The position numbers and the translations under genes were made by a program. A stretch of 64,000 nt of DNA from Tenacibaculum sp. M341 (lineage in GTDB: Bacteria; Bacteroidota; Bacteroidia; Flavobacteriales; Flavobacteriaceae). Of this stretch, positions 42,454 through 53,967 are shown one piece after another (the first letter of the stretch is position 1; the number at the start of each line of letters is the position of its first letter). The DNA lies in the NCBI RefSeq assembly GCF_004337695.1, contig NZ_SJXJ01000004.1, positions 62,001 to 126,000 of the forward strand. The letters are read 5' to 3'. The notes beneath the pieces were generated by a model. That model ran no database searches, was not told the DNA's origin, and saw nothing but the letters and a program-made list of their open reading frames with translations.

Positions 42454-43077
42454 TTAATTCACCATAGAAAAAATAGCCCAAGCGTAAATAGCAAATCTTA
42501 AAAAACGAAATAAACCGTACAGTGCTACGTTTTTAAAAGGGTATTTAATCATACCAGTAGTTAAACAGCTAATAGCAAAAGGTAATGGTAATAAAGCACC
42601 AACTAAAACTAAAATACCGCCCCACTTTTTAGTGTTTTTTAAATGCTGTGCCATTTTAACTTCTAAATATTCTCTAACAGCATTTATTTTAAGAGAAGCT
42701 TTTCCTAAGAAATAAGCAACCAATCCACCGAAATAAGAAAGTACAGCTAAAATAGATACATTTAAAATCGGGTCGTCAGTTTTTTTAGACCATGCTAAAA
42801 ATATCTCTGGCGGAATCAATCCTAAAATAGTTTCAGAAATAAAGAATACAATTAATAAGCTAGTTCTAGAAAATGTTTCTGTCATTAACTGAAGACCTTT
42901 GTTAATGTCGTAAACAAATTTATTGAATAACACTAACGCTATAACAACCGCTACAATAGGTAAAAAAGCTTTTTTTAAACTTTCCCATATAAACATGTAA
43001 AAACCAGTACGTTGATAATAATTATGCAAACGTTCGTAATGCGGTTTTTTTGAAGGCTTTTTCATTTTCTTGCTCAT
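42454..43077 (-). CDS. YqaA/VTT-type small membrane protein
   Basis: A 207-residue protein with a basic N-terminus and about four or five TM segments. ISETILGLIPPEIFLAWSKK, ILAVLSYFGGLVAYFLGK and GGILVLVGALLPLPFAISCLTTG resemble the SNARE-associated VTT/DedA superfamily, to which YqaA belongs. DedA proteins flip or transport lipids; this one's role is unknown. It lies 75 bases downstream of an FAD oxidoreductase gene on the same strand. Confidence 0.8.
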   Translation of the reverse strand: MSKKMKKPSKKPHYERLHNYYQRTGFYMFIWESLKKAFLPIVAVVIALVLFNKFVYDINKGLQLMTETFSRTSLLIVFFISETILGLIPPEIFLAWSKKTDDPILNVSILAVLSYFGGLVAYFLGKASLKINAVREYLEVKMAQHLKNTKKWGGILVLVGALLPLPFAISCLTTGMIKYPFKNVALYGLFRFLRFAIYAWAIFSMVN

Positions 43078-43152
43078 TGTCTATCAGCATGTAAAATTTT
43101 GAGGTGCAAAAATACGAGGTAATTGTATAAAAGCAAACTAAAATAAGTTAAT

Positions 43153-44709
43153 TTATAATAGATTAACTGCAGATTCAGCACAACGCTCTCCATCCATGGC
43201 AGCTGAAATAATTCCTCCAGCATAGCCACCACCTTCTCCACAAGGGAATAAACCTTCAATTTGTGGATGCTCTAAATTATCTTTTCTAGGAATATTAACA
43301 GGCGAAGAAGTTCGAGATTCTACACCAATAATATTAGCTTCTTTGGTATAGTAACCATACATTTTTTTACCAAAAGCATCAAATCCTTTTCGTAATCTAT
43401 AACCAATATGTTTAGGTAAAATAGAGTGCATTGGTGAAGAATTAAGTCCTGGTTGGTATGAAGTTTCGTTTAAAGTATCAGAAAATTTACCTTCAACAAA
43501 ATCAGTCAATCGTTGTGCAGGTGCAACTTGACTTTTTCCTCCAGCGTTAAAAGCTAGTTTTTCTAAATCTTTTTGAAATTGTAACCCTTTCAAAACTCCA
43601 TATTGCTCATACTTTGGTAAATCTTTCTCTACATCAATTTCAACAACAATTCCAGAATTGGCAAACTTGTTATTTCTTCGTGAAGGAGACATACCATTTA
43701 CAACTACTTCACCATTTGCAGTTGCAGCAGGAACGATAAATCCACCTGGACACATACAAAACGAATATACACCACGATTTCTAACTTGATGTACTAAACT
43801 ATATGCCGCTGCTGGTAATAATTCGTCTCTAGCTCCTGAACAACTATATTGAATTTGATCTATAATCTCTTGAGGGTGTTCTACACGAACTCCCATTGCA
43901 AAAGACTTGGCTTTTAATAGGATTTCTTTTTTATGTAACAATTCGTAAATGTCTCTTGAAGAATGACCTGTAGCTAAAATTACAGCATTCACTTCCATTT
44001 CTTTACCGTTTTGCAATTGAATAGCTTTTAGCTTATTGTTTTTAATTACAAAATCAGTTACTCTCGATTCAAAATGAATTTCACCACCATATTTTAAAAT
44101 CGTTTCACGGATATTCTGAATAATTTTAGGAAGTTTGTTTGTTCCAATATGAGGATGAGCATCTATTAAAATTTGCTCTGTGGCACCATGATATACTAAG
44201 TTTTCAAAAATACGGCGTACATCACCACGTTTTAAACTTCTAGTATAAAGTTTACCATCAGAATAAGTTCCTGCACCACCTTCACCAAAACAATAGTTAG
44301 AGTCTTCGTTTACTTCATGAAATTGGTTAATAGCTCGTAAATCTCTTCTTCTATCTTGTACATTTTTACCTCGTTCTAAAACTATAGGTTTGTAACCAAG
44401 TTCAATACAACGCAAAGCAGCATACATTCCTGCGGGACCAAAACCAACAATATGAACATCTTTTGCAGTTGAAACATCTTTGTATTCAAAAACATAATCA
44501 GGTACAGTGGGTACTGGCTCGTTTACGTAAACGGCTACTTTGTAATTAAATATTACCTGTTTCTTACGAGCGTCAATAGATTTACGTAATACCTTAACTC
44601 CTGAAATTTCGTTGATATCAATTGCCAATTGTTTGGCAGCCTTTCTTTCAAGAATACTTGTTTGTTTTTCTTCAAAAAGATTAACACGAAGCTGAATTTC
44701 TTTAACCAT
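43153..44709 (-). CDS. Uncharacterised FAD-dependent oxidoreductase (COG2509 type)
   Basis: A 518-residue flavoprotein with an N-terminal small domain, then the FAD-binding loop VGFGPAGMYAALR (about residues 89-101) with ERGKN at the end of the next strand, ILATGHSSRD in the middle and a C-terminal IEGLFPCGEGGGYAGGIISAAMDG that binds FAD. The family (COG2509) is widespread; a redox role is clear, but the substrate is not known. It is divergent from the AtoE-like carrier gene. Confidence 0.88.
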   Translation of the reverse strand: MVKEIQLRVNLFEEKQTSILERKAAKQLAIDINEISGVKVLRKSIDARKKQVIFNYKVAVYVNEPVPTVPDYVFEYKDVSTAKDVHIVGFGPAGMYAALRCIELGYKPIVLERGKNVQDRRRDLRAINQFHEVNEDSNYCFGEGGAGTYSDGKLYTRSLKRGDVRRIFENLVYHGATEQILIDAHPHIGTNKLPKIIQNIRETILKYGGEIHFESRVTDFVIKNNKLKAIQLQNGKEMEVNAVILATGHSSRDIYELLHKKEILLKAKSFAMGVRVEHPQEIIDQIQYSCSGARDELLPAAAYSLVHQVRNRGVYSFCMCPGGFIVPAATANGEVVVNGMSPSRRNNKFANSGIVVEIDVEKDLPKYEQYGVLKGLQFQKDLEKLAFNAGGKSQVAPAQRLTDFVEGKFSDTLNETSYQPGLNSSPMHSILPKHIGYRLRKGFDAFGKKMYGYYTKEANIIGVESRTSSPVNIPRKDNLEHPQIEGLFPCGEGGGYAGGIISAAMDGERCAESAVNLL

Positions 44710-44773
44710 ACTGCAAAACTATGCAAATTTCAATTGATACTATTTTTTTATTTTAGCAAATAAACCAACCAAC

Positions 44774-46153
44774 ATGAAATTAACTTCGGTTATAGAGAAT
44801 ATTTTCAAAAAATATCTTCCATCTCCTTTTACCATTGCTATTTTATTAACACTTATTACCTTGGTATTGGCTTTAGTTTTTACAAAACCCGCATCAGCTT
44901 CGGTAGGGAGTTATTTTATAGATGTGATGCAGTTTTGGGAGGAAGGAGTTTGGACTGATGGTTTGTTGGTGTTTGCTTATCAAATGATGTTAATTTTAGT
45001 ATTGGGTCATGTATTAGTGTTAAGTAAACCAGTAAGTCGGTTAATACTAAAAGTAACAAAGTATTGTACAAATACGGCAAGTAGTGCAGCAATTGTTAGT
45101 AGCACCACTATGTTGGTAGCTTTTTTCAACTGGGGGTTGGGGCTCATATTTGGAGCATTATTAGCTAGAAAAGTAGCGGAGCACGCTCAAAAAAATCAGA
45201 TTAAATTGAATTATCCTATCATTGGAGCAGCTGGTTATACAGGGTTAATGGTTTGGCATGGAGGTATATCTGGGTCAGCTCCAATTAAAATAAATGAAAC
45301 AGGACATATAAAAAGTATTATGAATACTGTTTCTTCTGAAAGTGTTTTAGCTCAAATTCCTGAAATTATTGATTATTCACAAACAGTATTTAGTTGGTGG
45401 AATTTAATTGTGTTTTTTATGGTAGTGGTTACTGTTTCAGCTACATTTTATTTTTTAGGAAAGAAAGCAGCTCCAACACAAATAGATTTACCAGAATATG
45501 CATTACATACTAATGAAAAAGCGGTAACAAAAGCAGAAAAGTTAGACAGTTCTAAATGGCTAGCTATTTTATTTGGAGTACTAATTTTAATAACATTTTT
45601 TACACGATATTTTGAAGATATAAAGGAGTTGAAAATAACACCTAATCTAATTAATTTTTTTATGTTAGGATTAGGTATTCTGCTACACGGGAGTTTTAAA
45701 AAATTCATGAATGCAGTTAGTGAATCTATAGCTGATGTATCGGGGATTTTAATTCAATTTCCTTTATATTTTGGAATTATGGGAATAATGAAAAGTACTG
45801 GTATGGTGGCTTTAATTTCTGGTTTTTTTGTAGCTGTTTCAAATGCAGAAACCTTACCTATATTCACTTTTTTTAGTGCTGGTTTAGTAAATGTTTTTGT
45901 GCCAAGTGGTGGAGGTCAATGGGTAGTTCAAGGTCCAGTAGTTGTTGAAAGTGCTTTACAGTTGGGAGTTCCGCTTCCTAAAGCAATTATGGCATTGGCA
46001 TATGGAGATCAAATAACAAATATGTTACAGCCATTTTGGGCGTTACCATTATTAGGGATTACAAAATTAAAGGCTAAAGAAATATTACCGTATACGTTAA
46101 TAGCTATGGTAGTAGGAAGTGCTGTATATTTGCTGGGTCTATTAATTTTTTAA
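44774..46153 (+). CDS. AtoE-like short-chain fatty acid transporter
   Basis: A 459-residue membrane protein with about 11-12 TM helices, recognised as AtoE/TIGR00366 family from YLPSPFTIAILLTLITLVLAL at the N-terminus, FNWGLGLIFGALLAR, WHGGISGSAPIKINETGH and the C-terminal FVPSGGGQWVVQGPVV. E. coli AtoE takes up short-chain fatty acids with proton or acetoacetate metabolism genes; no such genes are nearby here. The aat gene follows after 10 bases, probably in the same transcript. Confidence 0.9.
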   Translation: MKLTSVIENIFKKYLPSPFTIAILLTLITLVLALVFTKPASASVGSYFIDVMQFWEEGVWTDGLLVFAYQMMLILVLGHVLVLSKPVSRLILKVTKYCTNTASSAAIVSSTTMLVAFFNWGLGLIFGALLARKVAEHAQKNQIKLNYPIIGAAGYTGLMVWHGGISGSAPIKINETGHIKSIMNTVSSESVLAQIPEIIDYSQTVFSWWNLIVFFMVVVTVSATFYFLGKKAAPTQIDLPEYALHTNEKAVTKAEKLDSSKWLAILFGVLILITFFTRYFEDIKELKITPNLINFFMLGLGILLHGSFKKFMNAVSESIADVSGILIQFPLYFGIMGIMKSTGMVALISGFFVAVSNAETLPIFTFFSAGLVNVFVPSGGGQWVVQGPVVVESALQLGVPLPKAIMALAYGDQITNMLQPFWALPLLGITKLKAKEILPYTLIAMVVGSAVYLLGLLIF

Positions 46154-46163
46154 AACAATTAAA

Positions 46164-46790
46164 ATGATTTGGCTAGGAGAAGAAATAGAATTTCCACCTC
46201 ATGAGTTGGCTACAGAAGAAGGTATTTTAGCTTTAGGAGGTGATTTATCTGTGAAACGATTGCTGTTTGCGTATAAAAATGGAATTTTTCCGTGGTTTAA
46301 TGAAGATGAACCTATTGTTTGGTATAGTCCACCTGAAAGAATGATTTTGTACCCTGAAGAATTACGAGTTTCAAAATCTATGATGCAAGTTCTTCGAAAA
46401 AAAAATTATGGTATCACTGTAAATAAAGCTTTCGAAGAGGTAATTCAGAATTGTAAAAATATCTACAGAAAAGGGCAAGAAGGTACCTGGATTACAGATG
46501 AAATGAAGCAAGCATACATTAATTTACACAAACAAGGTTATGCGAAATCTATAGAAGTATGGAGTAATGACGAATTAGTAGGTGGTTTGTATGGAGTGGA
46601 CTTGCAAAATGGAGTGTTTTGTGGTGAGAGTATGTTTAGTAAAAAAAGCAACATGAGTAAAATTGCATTTATTTTCTTGTCAGATAAATGTGGCTATGAT
46701 GTTATCGATTGTCAAGTTTATAACGATCATTTAGTTAGTTTAGGAGCTAGAGAAATACCAAGAGAAGAGTTTTTAGAAATGTTAATGTAA
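46164..46790 (+). CDS. aat: Leucyl/phenylalanyl-tRNA-protein transferase Aat
   Basis: Adds Leu or Phe from aminoacyl-tRNA to N-terminal Lys/Arg of proteins, marking them for ClpS/ClpAP degradation by the N-degron pathway. Family signatures are GILALGGDLSVKRLLFAYKNGIFPWF, PIVWYSPPERMIL, GTWITDEMKQAY and GVDLQNGVFCGESMFS. Length 208, slightly shorter than in E. coli (234). It ends a two-gene unit after the AtoE-like carrier. Confidence 0.95.
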   Translation: MIWLGEEIEFPPHELATEEGILALGGDLSVKRLLFAYKNGIFPWFNEDEPIVWYSPPERMILYPEELRVSKSMMQVLRKKNYGITVNKAFEEVIQNCKNIYRKGQEGTWITDEMKQAYINLHKQGYAKSIEVWSNDELVGGLYGVDLQNGVFCGESMFSKKSNMSKIAFIFLSDKCGYDVIDCQVYNDHLVSLGAREIPREEFLEMLM

Positions 46791-47025
46791 AAAAGAAGGA
46801 TCTTATAATTATAAGAACTCTTACGCTACTTGCTGCTGCCTAGCTTGTATTTAATATTCGATAATTAAAAAAAAGCCTTTTTAACGGCTTATTAACCAAA
46901 TAACTATTTTGGCATAACATCAAAAAAAGCCATATTTCTAATTTAAACTACTTTTTATTTGATTTAAGCTGTTTTTTTAATTTTAAATCATTGTTAATAA
47001 AAAATCAACAAATGAGCTTAAATGC
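46791..47025. other. Intergenic region upstream of gyrB, no gene seen
   Basis: Very AT-rich, with a 16-bp palindrome TCTTATAATTATAAGA at 46800-46815 and a weak hairpin AAGCC/GGCTT at 46873-46890 flanked by an A-run. No coding frame is credible on either strand. Confidence 0.5.
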
Positions 47026-47056
47026 TTTGTTTTAAGGTGATAAAGTGTTAGATTTG
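47026..47056 (+). promoter_or_regulatory. Full Bacteroidota promoter upstream of gyrB
   Basis: TTTG (47026-47029), 19 bases, then TAGATTTG (47049-47056), a full match to the consensus. The gyrB ATG is at 47217, so the leader would be about 155 bases and includes a run of six G at 47100-47105. Confidence 0.65.
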
Positions 47057-47207
47057 TGAACTATGTTTTGGTTGTAACATATGCAGCCATATTCTTTAAG
47101 GGGGGAAGAAAACATTTTTACATTTTACTAAAAGTAACATTCACACTTAGATAGCATTTATATGTTTGTGAAGGTAAAAGTGACCCTAATAATTATTGAT
47201 AATATAA

Positions 47208-49154
<1,947 letters not shown>

Positions 49155-49179
49155 GTCAATTATTTAAATAAAGTTCCTG

Positions 49180-49207
49180 AAGCCTTTACGAAAGTAAAGG
49201 CTTTTTT
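49180..49207 (+). terminator. Terminator after gyrB
   Basis: AAGCCTTTAC, loop GAAA, GTAAAGGCTT, then T-run to 49207. Confidence 0.9.
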
Positions 49208-49314
49208 GATAGTTAAAAATTACTTACTTGTAGTTAATTATTATAAGCTTATTGATAAATAAAAGCATACCATTTTCTTTTTTATTAAATTTGATAAAAA
49301 ACTATACTAGTATT

Positions 49315-50364
49315 ATGAAGAAACTTATCATCACATTTTTTGCAACAGTTTTATTTATAAATGTTGCTAAAGCACAAGATATTGAAGATGTAATTAGAGC
49401 AGTAGACGATGCAAATAAAATAGCAAATGCCTATTCTGCACCTGCATTAGAAGGACTTATTTATAGTATGAATAGTGGTTGGTATCATACGGCAAAAGTG
49501 CATAAAAAGTTTGGTTTTGATGTAACTTTAGGTTTATCAGGAGCTTTTGTGCCTTCTGAGAAAGAACGATATCAGATTTCTCAATTAGGATTGAGATCCA
49601 CTATAATTAGTGGACCAGAATCTGCTCCAACTCTTTTTGGTGATGGTAATGGAGGTGTATTAACATTGAGTACAGAAGTAACAGGTACTATACCAGGTAC
49701 AAGTACAACAGTTACTGAAACAGTTGAGTTTGATGTTGAATTGCCTCAAGGTTTTAAAGATGATTTACCAGGGAACATAGCTCCAGTTCCGGTTTTACAA
49801 GTAGCTGTTGGTTTACCTTGGAAATTAGAAACTGTATTGAGAATAGTACCTGAAGTGAATATAGATGATGTTCAAAGTGGGCTTTTTGGAATTGGTATAA
49901 AGAAAGAGTTAACAGATCTTTTAGGTCCTTTAGATAAATTACCATTACACTTATCAGTAATGGCTACTTACACAAATATGAATGTAGATTGGAAAATTGA
50001 AGATTCTGTAGACGCTAATTTTGAGGTTCAAAATGCAGAAACACAGTTCAGATTAAATGCCTATAGTATTCAAGCATTAGCATCGTTAAATTTCCCTGTC
50101 ATCAACGTGTATGGAGGAGTTGGTTATGGAGGAGGAAATTCTTCAATTAATTTATTAGGTCGCTACACAGCTTTTTATGACGGATCTGGAGGTCAAAGAA
50201 TCCAAAGAACAGTAACGAATCCAGTTGAGCAAGATTTTTCTGCAGGTAGTATGAGAGCTACTGTAGGTGCAAGATTAAGTTTAGGGTTTTTCAAGTTATT
50301 TGCTGATTATACATTACAAGAGTATAATGCTTTTAGTGGTGGTATTGCTTTTAGTTTCAGATAA
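49315..50364 (+). CDS. DUF6588 family exported protein
   Basis: A 349-residue exported protein from the ATG at 49315 (signal peptide MKKLIITFFATVLFINVAKA, cut before QDIEDV). Conserved blocks match the DUF6588 family of Bacteroidota: IANAYSAPALEGLIYSMNSG, FDVTLGLSGAFVPSE, LQVAVGLPWKLETVLRIVPE and an end GGIAFSFR. Beta-strand alternation and the terminal aromatic suggest an outer-membrane barrel. Function unknown. An upstream TTG-initiated extension to 49252 would precede the signal peptide and is not credible. Confidence 0.8.
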   Translation: MKKLIITFFATVLFINVAKAQDIEDVIRAVDDANKIANAYSAPALEGLIYSMNSGWYHTAKVHKKFGFDVTLGLSGAFVPSEKERYQISQLGLRSTIISGPESAPTLFGDGNGGVLTLSTEVTGTIPGTSTTVTETVEFDVELPQGFKDDLPGNIAPVPVLQVAVGLPWKLETVLRIVPEVNIDDVQSGLFGIGIKKELTDLLGPLDKLPLHLSVMATYTNMNVDWKIEDSVDANFEVQNAETQFRLNAYSIQALASLNFPVINVYGGVGYGGGNSSINLLGRYTAFYDGSGGQRIQRTVTNPVEQDFSAGSMRATVGARLSLGFFKLFADYTLQEYNAFSGGIAFSFR

Positions 50365-50393
50365 TCATCAGAAAATATTAATAGTATATAAAG

Positions 50394-50418
50394 CTCGCAA
50401 TTATTGCGAGTTTTTTTT
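50394..50418 (+). terminator. Terminator after the DUF6588 gene
   Basis: CTCGCAA-TTA-TTGCGAG followed by eight T. Confidence 0.88.
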
Positions 50419-50462
50419 ATCTCATTGATTTGGTTATTTTTGAGAGAATTAAAAAGAAAACA

Positions 50463-52316
50463 ATGAAAGCAAAATTAATTTATCTAATTTTTATTTTAAC
50501 AGCAATTGCAGGTTTCTCTCAAGAGAAATTATGGGAAAGAGACTTAAAAAAGGAACTTTATGAGGTAGGTTGGATCAAACAATCTAACGAAGGAAATATC
50601 ATTGCCTCAGGGGCAAAAGGTTTATTAGCTATGAATCCAACAAATGGAGAAATTATATGGCATAATAAAGAATTAAAAGCGGTGAATAAAAATACTTTTT
50701 TAGCAATAGAAGCGTTGCCGTTTTTTTATGTAGAATATAGTCCTGTAGTAGGTAAAACTAGAGGGATTTTGATGAATTCAAATACAGGTGAGATCGTTTT
50801 TGATACCAAAGAAAAAGGTTACAGAATAAAAAACTATACTACATTAAACGATAAAGGTGTTATTTTATTTGAATTATTAGAAAACAAAAATCGTAAGTTA
50901 ATGAGCTTTGGTGTTGCAAATACAAAAGTAAATTGGATTATCGATTTAGGAAAAGTAGGTGGGATTTTTAAGTTTTTTGGAAGGTCATTTATTGATCATG
51001 GTCCTATTTTTCCTAGTGAAAACAATATGATTGTTGGTGTAAAAGAAAATATTTATGCTATAAACTTTGCCAGTGGAGAGCTTTTTTGGCAGCATGAAGC
51101 AAAAAAGAAAGTGAATGCTTTAGTGTATTCAGATAAGAACAATAGTTTATATGTTGGAATTAAAAAATCTAAAAAATTAAAAGTTTTAAATCCTGAAAAC
51201 GGTGAAGATATTACACCTGGAAAATTAAAGTTAAGAGGAACTTTAATAGATGTAATGCCTGATAATGCAGGTAATTTAATTTTAGTAGAAACTGAAGGTT
51301 TTAATATTATTGACCCTAAAACAAATCAATTTAAATGGAAAAAGAGTTTTAAAATTGATGCTTTGGCAGAGGTGATTCCTCATGAGAAAGGATTGATTGC
51401 TATTGGTAAAGAAGAGAAAGAAGGAGAAGTGGCTTTAGTTTCTAATGATGGTGAAAAAATCTGGGATACAGGAGTAGATGGTTATCCATACTATATTACA
51501 CCAACCTCAAAAGGAGTTTTATATATTTCAACAGAAAGATCAAATATTTTAGACTTTGAGAAAGGTAAAGATGTTTGGAAAAAAGATGTGAAGTTTAAAG
51601 CAATTCCGGCAGTAACATTTGATGAAGAGGAGAAAAAAGTAGTTTTATTTGAAAATGAAAAAGGATATAAATTCGATTTAAATACTGGAGAAATTGAGTT
51701 ATTTGCAGAAGATGTAGAGTTAACTAAAGTAAAAAGAAAAACACCTTTAGTAGCTGAATATGTTAAAGGAGAAGGGTATTTGTTGTACACAGATCAACAT
51801 ATGTCATTGTTAAAGCCAGATGGTACTGTAAAGTATTCTGATTATTACAAACCAGCATCTTCTATTGAAGGATTAGCAAGTGTAGCTCAATTTGGTTTAG
51901 CTATTGCAGGTGTAGATTTTGATATTGAAGGGTCTATTGATAATATAAAAGCGTTAAGTAGCTTGTCGAATGGAGCGTATAGAACATCTTTAGATCAAAC
52001 AGATGGAACTTCTGAAAGTTCAAATATTATAGGTTTATATGCTGGAGAAATTAAAAAAGAGAATGAAATATTTCAAGTATCATCAAGAAGATTTTTTAAC
52101 TCTAAAAAAACAAAAGATAGTCAGTTTATAGTTACAAAAATTAAGAGAGACGATTTACCTACGATTCACAAGATTTTAAAAATTAATAAGAAGACTGGTA
52201 AGGCAGAATTTTCTATAGATTTAATGGACAAAACTCCTAATTACGTAATAGATGTAGTAGATAATGTAGTATTCTTAAATGAAAAGAATCATTTAATATC
52301 TGCTCACAAGTTTTAA
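50463..52316 (+). CDS. PQQ-type beta-propeller exported protein
   Basis: A 617-residue exported protein from the ATG at 50463 (signal peptide MKAKLIYLIFILTAIAGFSQ). Repeats of the form AxNPTNGEIIWHNKE, INFASGELFWQHEAK, LNPENGEDI, IDPKTNQFKWKK, DLNTGEIELF and NKKTGKAEFSID mark a PQQ/WD40-like propeller of about eight blades. No quinone-binding Trp-docking residues can be assigned, so it is more likely a scaffold or sensor than a dehydrogenase. Terminators on both sides indicate a single-gene unit. Confidence 0.82.
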   Translation: MKAKLIYLIFILTAIAGFSQEKLWERDLKKELYEVGWIKQSNEGNIIASGAKGLLAMNPTNGEIIWHNKELKAVNKNTFLAIEALPFFYVEYSPVVGKTRGILMNSNTGEIVFDTKEKGYRIKNYTTLNDKGVILFELLENKNRKLMSFGVANTKVNWIIDLGKVGGIFKFFGRSFIDHGPIFPSENNMIVGVKENIYAINFASGELFWQHEAKKKVNALVYSDKNNSLYVGIKKSKKLKVLNPENGEDITPGKLKLRGTLIDVMPDNAGNLILVETEGFNIIDPKTNQFKWKKSFKIDALAEVIPHEKGLIAIGKEEKEGEVALVSNDGEKIWDTGVDGYPYYITPTSKGVLYISTERSNILDFEKGKDVWKKDVKFKAIPAVTFDEEEKKVVLFENEKGYKFDLNTGEIELFAEDVELTKVKRKTPLVAEYVKGEGYLLYTDQHMSLLKPDGTVKYSDYYKPASSIEGLASVAQFGLAIAGVDFDIEGSIDNIKALSSLSNGAYRTSLDQTDGTSESSNIIGLYAGEIKKENEIFQVSSRRFFNSKKTKDSQFIVTKIKRDDLPTIHKILKINKKTGKAEFSIDLMDKTPNYVIDVVDNVVFLNEKNHLISAHKF

Positions 52317-52335
52317 AAAAAATCAACAAATCTTT

Positions 52336-52365
52336 AAAAACTCATGGTAATTACCATGAGTTTTT
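52336..52365 (+). terminator. Terminator after the propeller gene
   Basis: AAAAACTCATGGTAA pairs perfectly with TTACCATGAGTTTTT. Confidence 0.9.
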
Positions 52366-52397
52366 GTTTTATATCAATATGCAAATAGCTATTTTTG
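52363..52397 (+). promoter_or_regulatory. Promoter of mdh
   Basis: TTTG (52363-52366), 23 bases, then TATTTTTG (52390-52397). The TTTG overlaps the T-run of the preceding terminator. A TTG that would open a longer mdh frame is the end of this -7 box. Confidence 0.5.
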
Positions 52398-52436
52398 TAC
52401 AACTTATTAAATAAATTTCAAAAAAATATATATAAA

Positions 52437-53363
52437 ATGAAAGTAACAGTTGTTGGAGCAGGTGCAGTAGGTGCTAGTTGTGCTGAGTACATTGCGATCA
52501 AAGATTTCGCTTCTGAAGTAGTATTAGTAGATATTAAAGAAGGTTTAGCAGAAGGTAAAGCAATGGATTTAATGCAAACTGCTTCTTTAAATAATTTTGA
52601 TACTAAAATTACAGGTACTACTGGAGATTATAGTAAAACTGCTGGTTCAGACGTTTGTGTTATTACTTCTGGTATTGCTCGTAAGCCTGGTATGTCTCGT
52701 GATGAGTTATTAGGAATTAATGCAGGAATTGTAAAGGCAGTATCTGCTAGTTTAATTGAGCACTCTCCAAACACTATTATCATTGTAGTATCTAACCCAA
52801 TGGATACTATGACATATTTAGTACACAAAACAACTGGTTTACCTAAAAACAGAATTATTGGTATGGGTGGAGCTTTAGATTCTGCTCGTTTCAAGTACAG
52901 ATTAGCTGAGGCTTTAGAAGCGCCAATTTCTGACGTTGACGGAATGGTAATCGGTGGTCACTCTGATAAAGGAATGGTGCCTTTAACTCGTTTAGCTACT
53001 CGTAACTCTGTACCAGTATCTGAATTTTTATCTGAAGAAAGATTAGAGCAAGTAAAGCAAGATACTAAAGTTGGTGGTGCTACATTAACTGGTTTATTAG
53101 GAACTTCTGCTTGGTATGCACCAGGTGCTGCTGTTTCAGGTATGGTTCAAGCAATTGCTTGTGATACTAAAAAAATCTTCCCATGTTCTGCTTTATTAGA
53201 TGGTGAGTTTGGTTTGTCTGATTTATGTATTGGTGTACCAGTAGTATTAGGTAAAAATGGAATTGAGCGTATTGTTGAAATTAACTTAAGCGATGCTGAA
53301 AAAGAGCATTTAGCAGCTTCTGCAGCGGCAGTTAAAAATAACAACGGAAACTTAGAGCTATAA
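52437..53363 (+). CDS. mdh: Malate dehydrogenase
   Basis: Interconverts malate and oxaloacetate with NAD in the TCA cycle. The NAD loop VGAGAVGASCAEY starts at residue 6; substrate Arg82 and Arg88 (ARKPGMSRDE), Arg151 and catalytic His175 (GGHSDKGM) are in place. Arg82 at the specificity position favours malate over lactate. At 308 residues it is of the LDH-like MDH type common in Bacteroidota. The start is the ATG at 52437; an upstream TTG lies in the promoter. Codon use is typical for a highly expressed gene. Confidence 0.96.
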   Translation: MKVTVVGAGAVGASCAEYIAIKDFASEVVLVDIKEGLAEGKAMDLMQTASLNNFDTKITGTTGDYSKTAGSDVCVITSGIARKPGMSRDELLGINAGIVKAVSASLIEHSPNTIIIVVSNPMDTMTYLVHKTTGLPKNRIIGMGGALDSARFKYRLAEALEAPISDVDGMVIGGHSDKGMVPLTRLATRNSVPVSEFLSEERLEQVKQDTKVGGATLTGLLGTSAWYAPGAAVSGMVQAIACDTKKIFPCSALLDGEFGLSDLCIGVPVVLGKNGIERIVEINLSDAEKEHLAASAAAVKNNNGNLEL

Positions 53364-53388
53364 GCTAGTTCTTTCATATAATATTTAA

Positions 53389-53416
53389 AAAGCAGTCTTA
53401 TTTAAGATTGCTTTTT
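53389..53416 (+). terminator. Terminator after mdh
   Basis: AAGCAGTCTTA pairs with TAAGATTGCTT (one G-U pair), then T-run. Confidence 0.82.
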
Positions 53417-53465
53417 TTATTTTAAATATAAGCTTACCTTAGAGTGACTCAAAAAGTAAAAGTCC

Positions 53466-53948
53466 ATGGATATTATTTATAGAAAAGTAAAAAAAGAAGA
53501 TAATCTTTCATTAGCAACAATGATTCGAGGTGTTATCGAAGAGTTTGAGGCACCAAGAACAGGAACTGTGTATTCAGATAGTTCTACAGACACACTTTTT
53601 GAGCTTTTTCAGGAAGAAAAATCTATATTATGGGTGTCTGAAGTAAATGGAGAAACAATTGGCTGTTGTGGTATTTTTCCTACAGAAGGTTTAGAAGATG
53701 GTTATTGTGAGTTAGTGAAATTTTATATTTCTGATTCTGTTAGAGGAAAAGGAGTAGGTAAAGAGTTAATGCTAAAAAGCATTGAATCTGCCAAAGAGTT
53801 AGGATATACGCATATTTATTTAGAAAGCTTGCCTCATTTTTCAAAAGCCATTTCTATGTACGAAAAATCAGGATTCAAACAATTGGAAGTTCAATTAGGA
53901 TGCTCAGGTCATTCAAGTTGTAATGTTTGGATGGTAAAGGAGTTGTAA
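53466..53948 (+). CDS. GNAT family N-acetyltransferase
   Basis: A 160-residue acetyltransferase with the acetyl-CoA motif A KFYISDSVRGKGVGKELML (about residues 85-103) and C-terminal SMYEKSGFKQLE. Transfers an acetyl group to an amine; substrate unknown. Followed after 19 bases by a small anchored-protein gene on the same strand, possibly one transcript. Confidence 0.88.
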   Translation: MDIIYRKVKKEDNLSLATMIRGVIEEFEAPRTGTVYSDSSTDTLFELFQEEKSILWVSEVNGETIGCCGIFPTEGLEDGYCELVKFYISDSVRGKGVGKELMLKSIESAKELGYTHIYLESLPHFSKAISMYEKSGFKQLEVQLGCSGHSSCNVWMVKEL

Positions 53949-53967
53949 GGCTATTTATAAAAAACAA

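Noticed and set aside
46864..46890. Minus-strand terminator upstream of gyrB
   Set aside because: The stem is only five base pairs and no minus-strand gene or promoter feeds it; kept only as a remark.
52437..53363. Lactate dehydrogenase
   Set aside because: The specificity position carries Arg (Arg82), as in malate dehydrogenases, where LDH has Gln.
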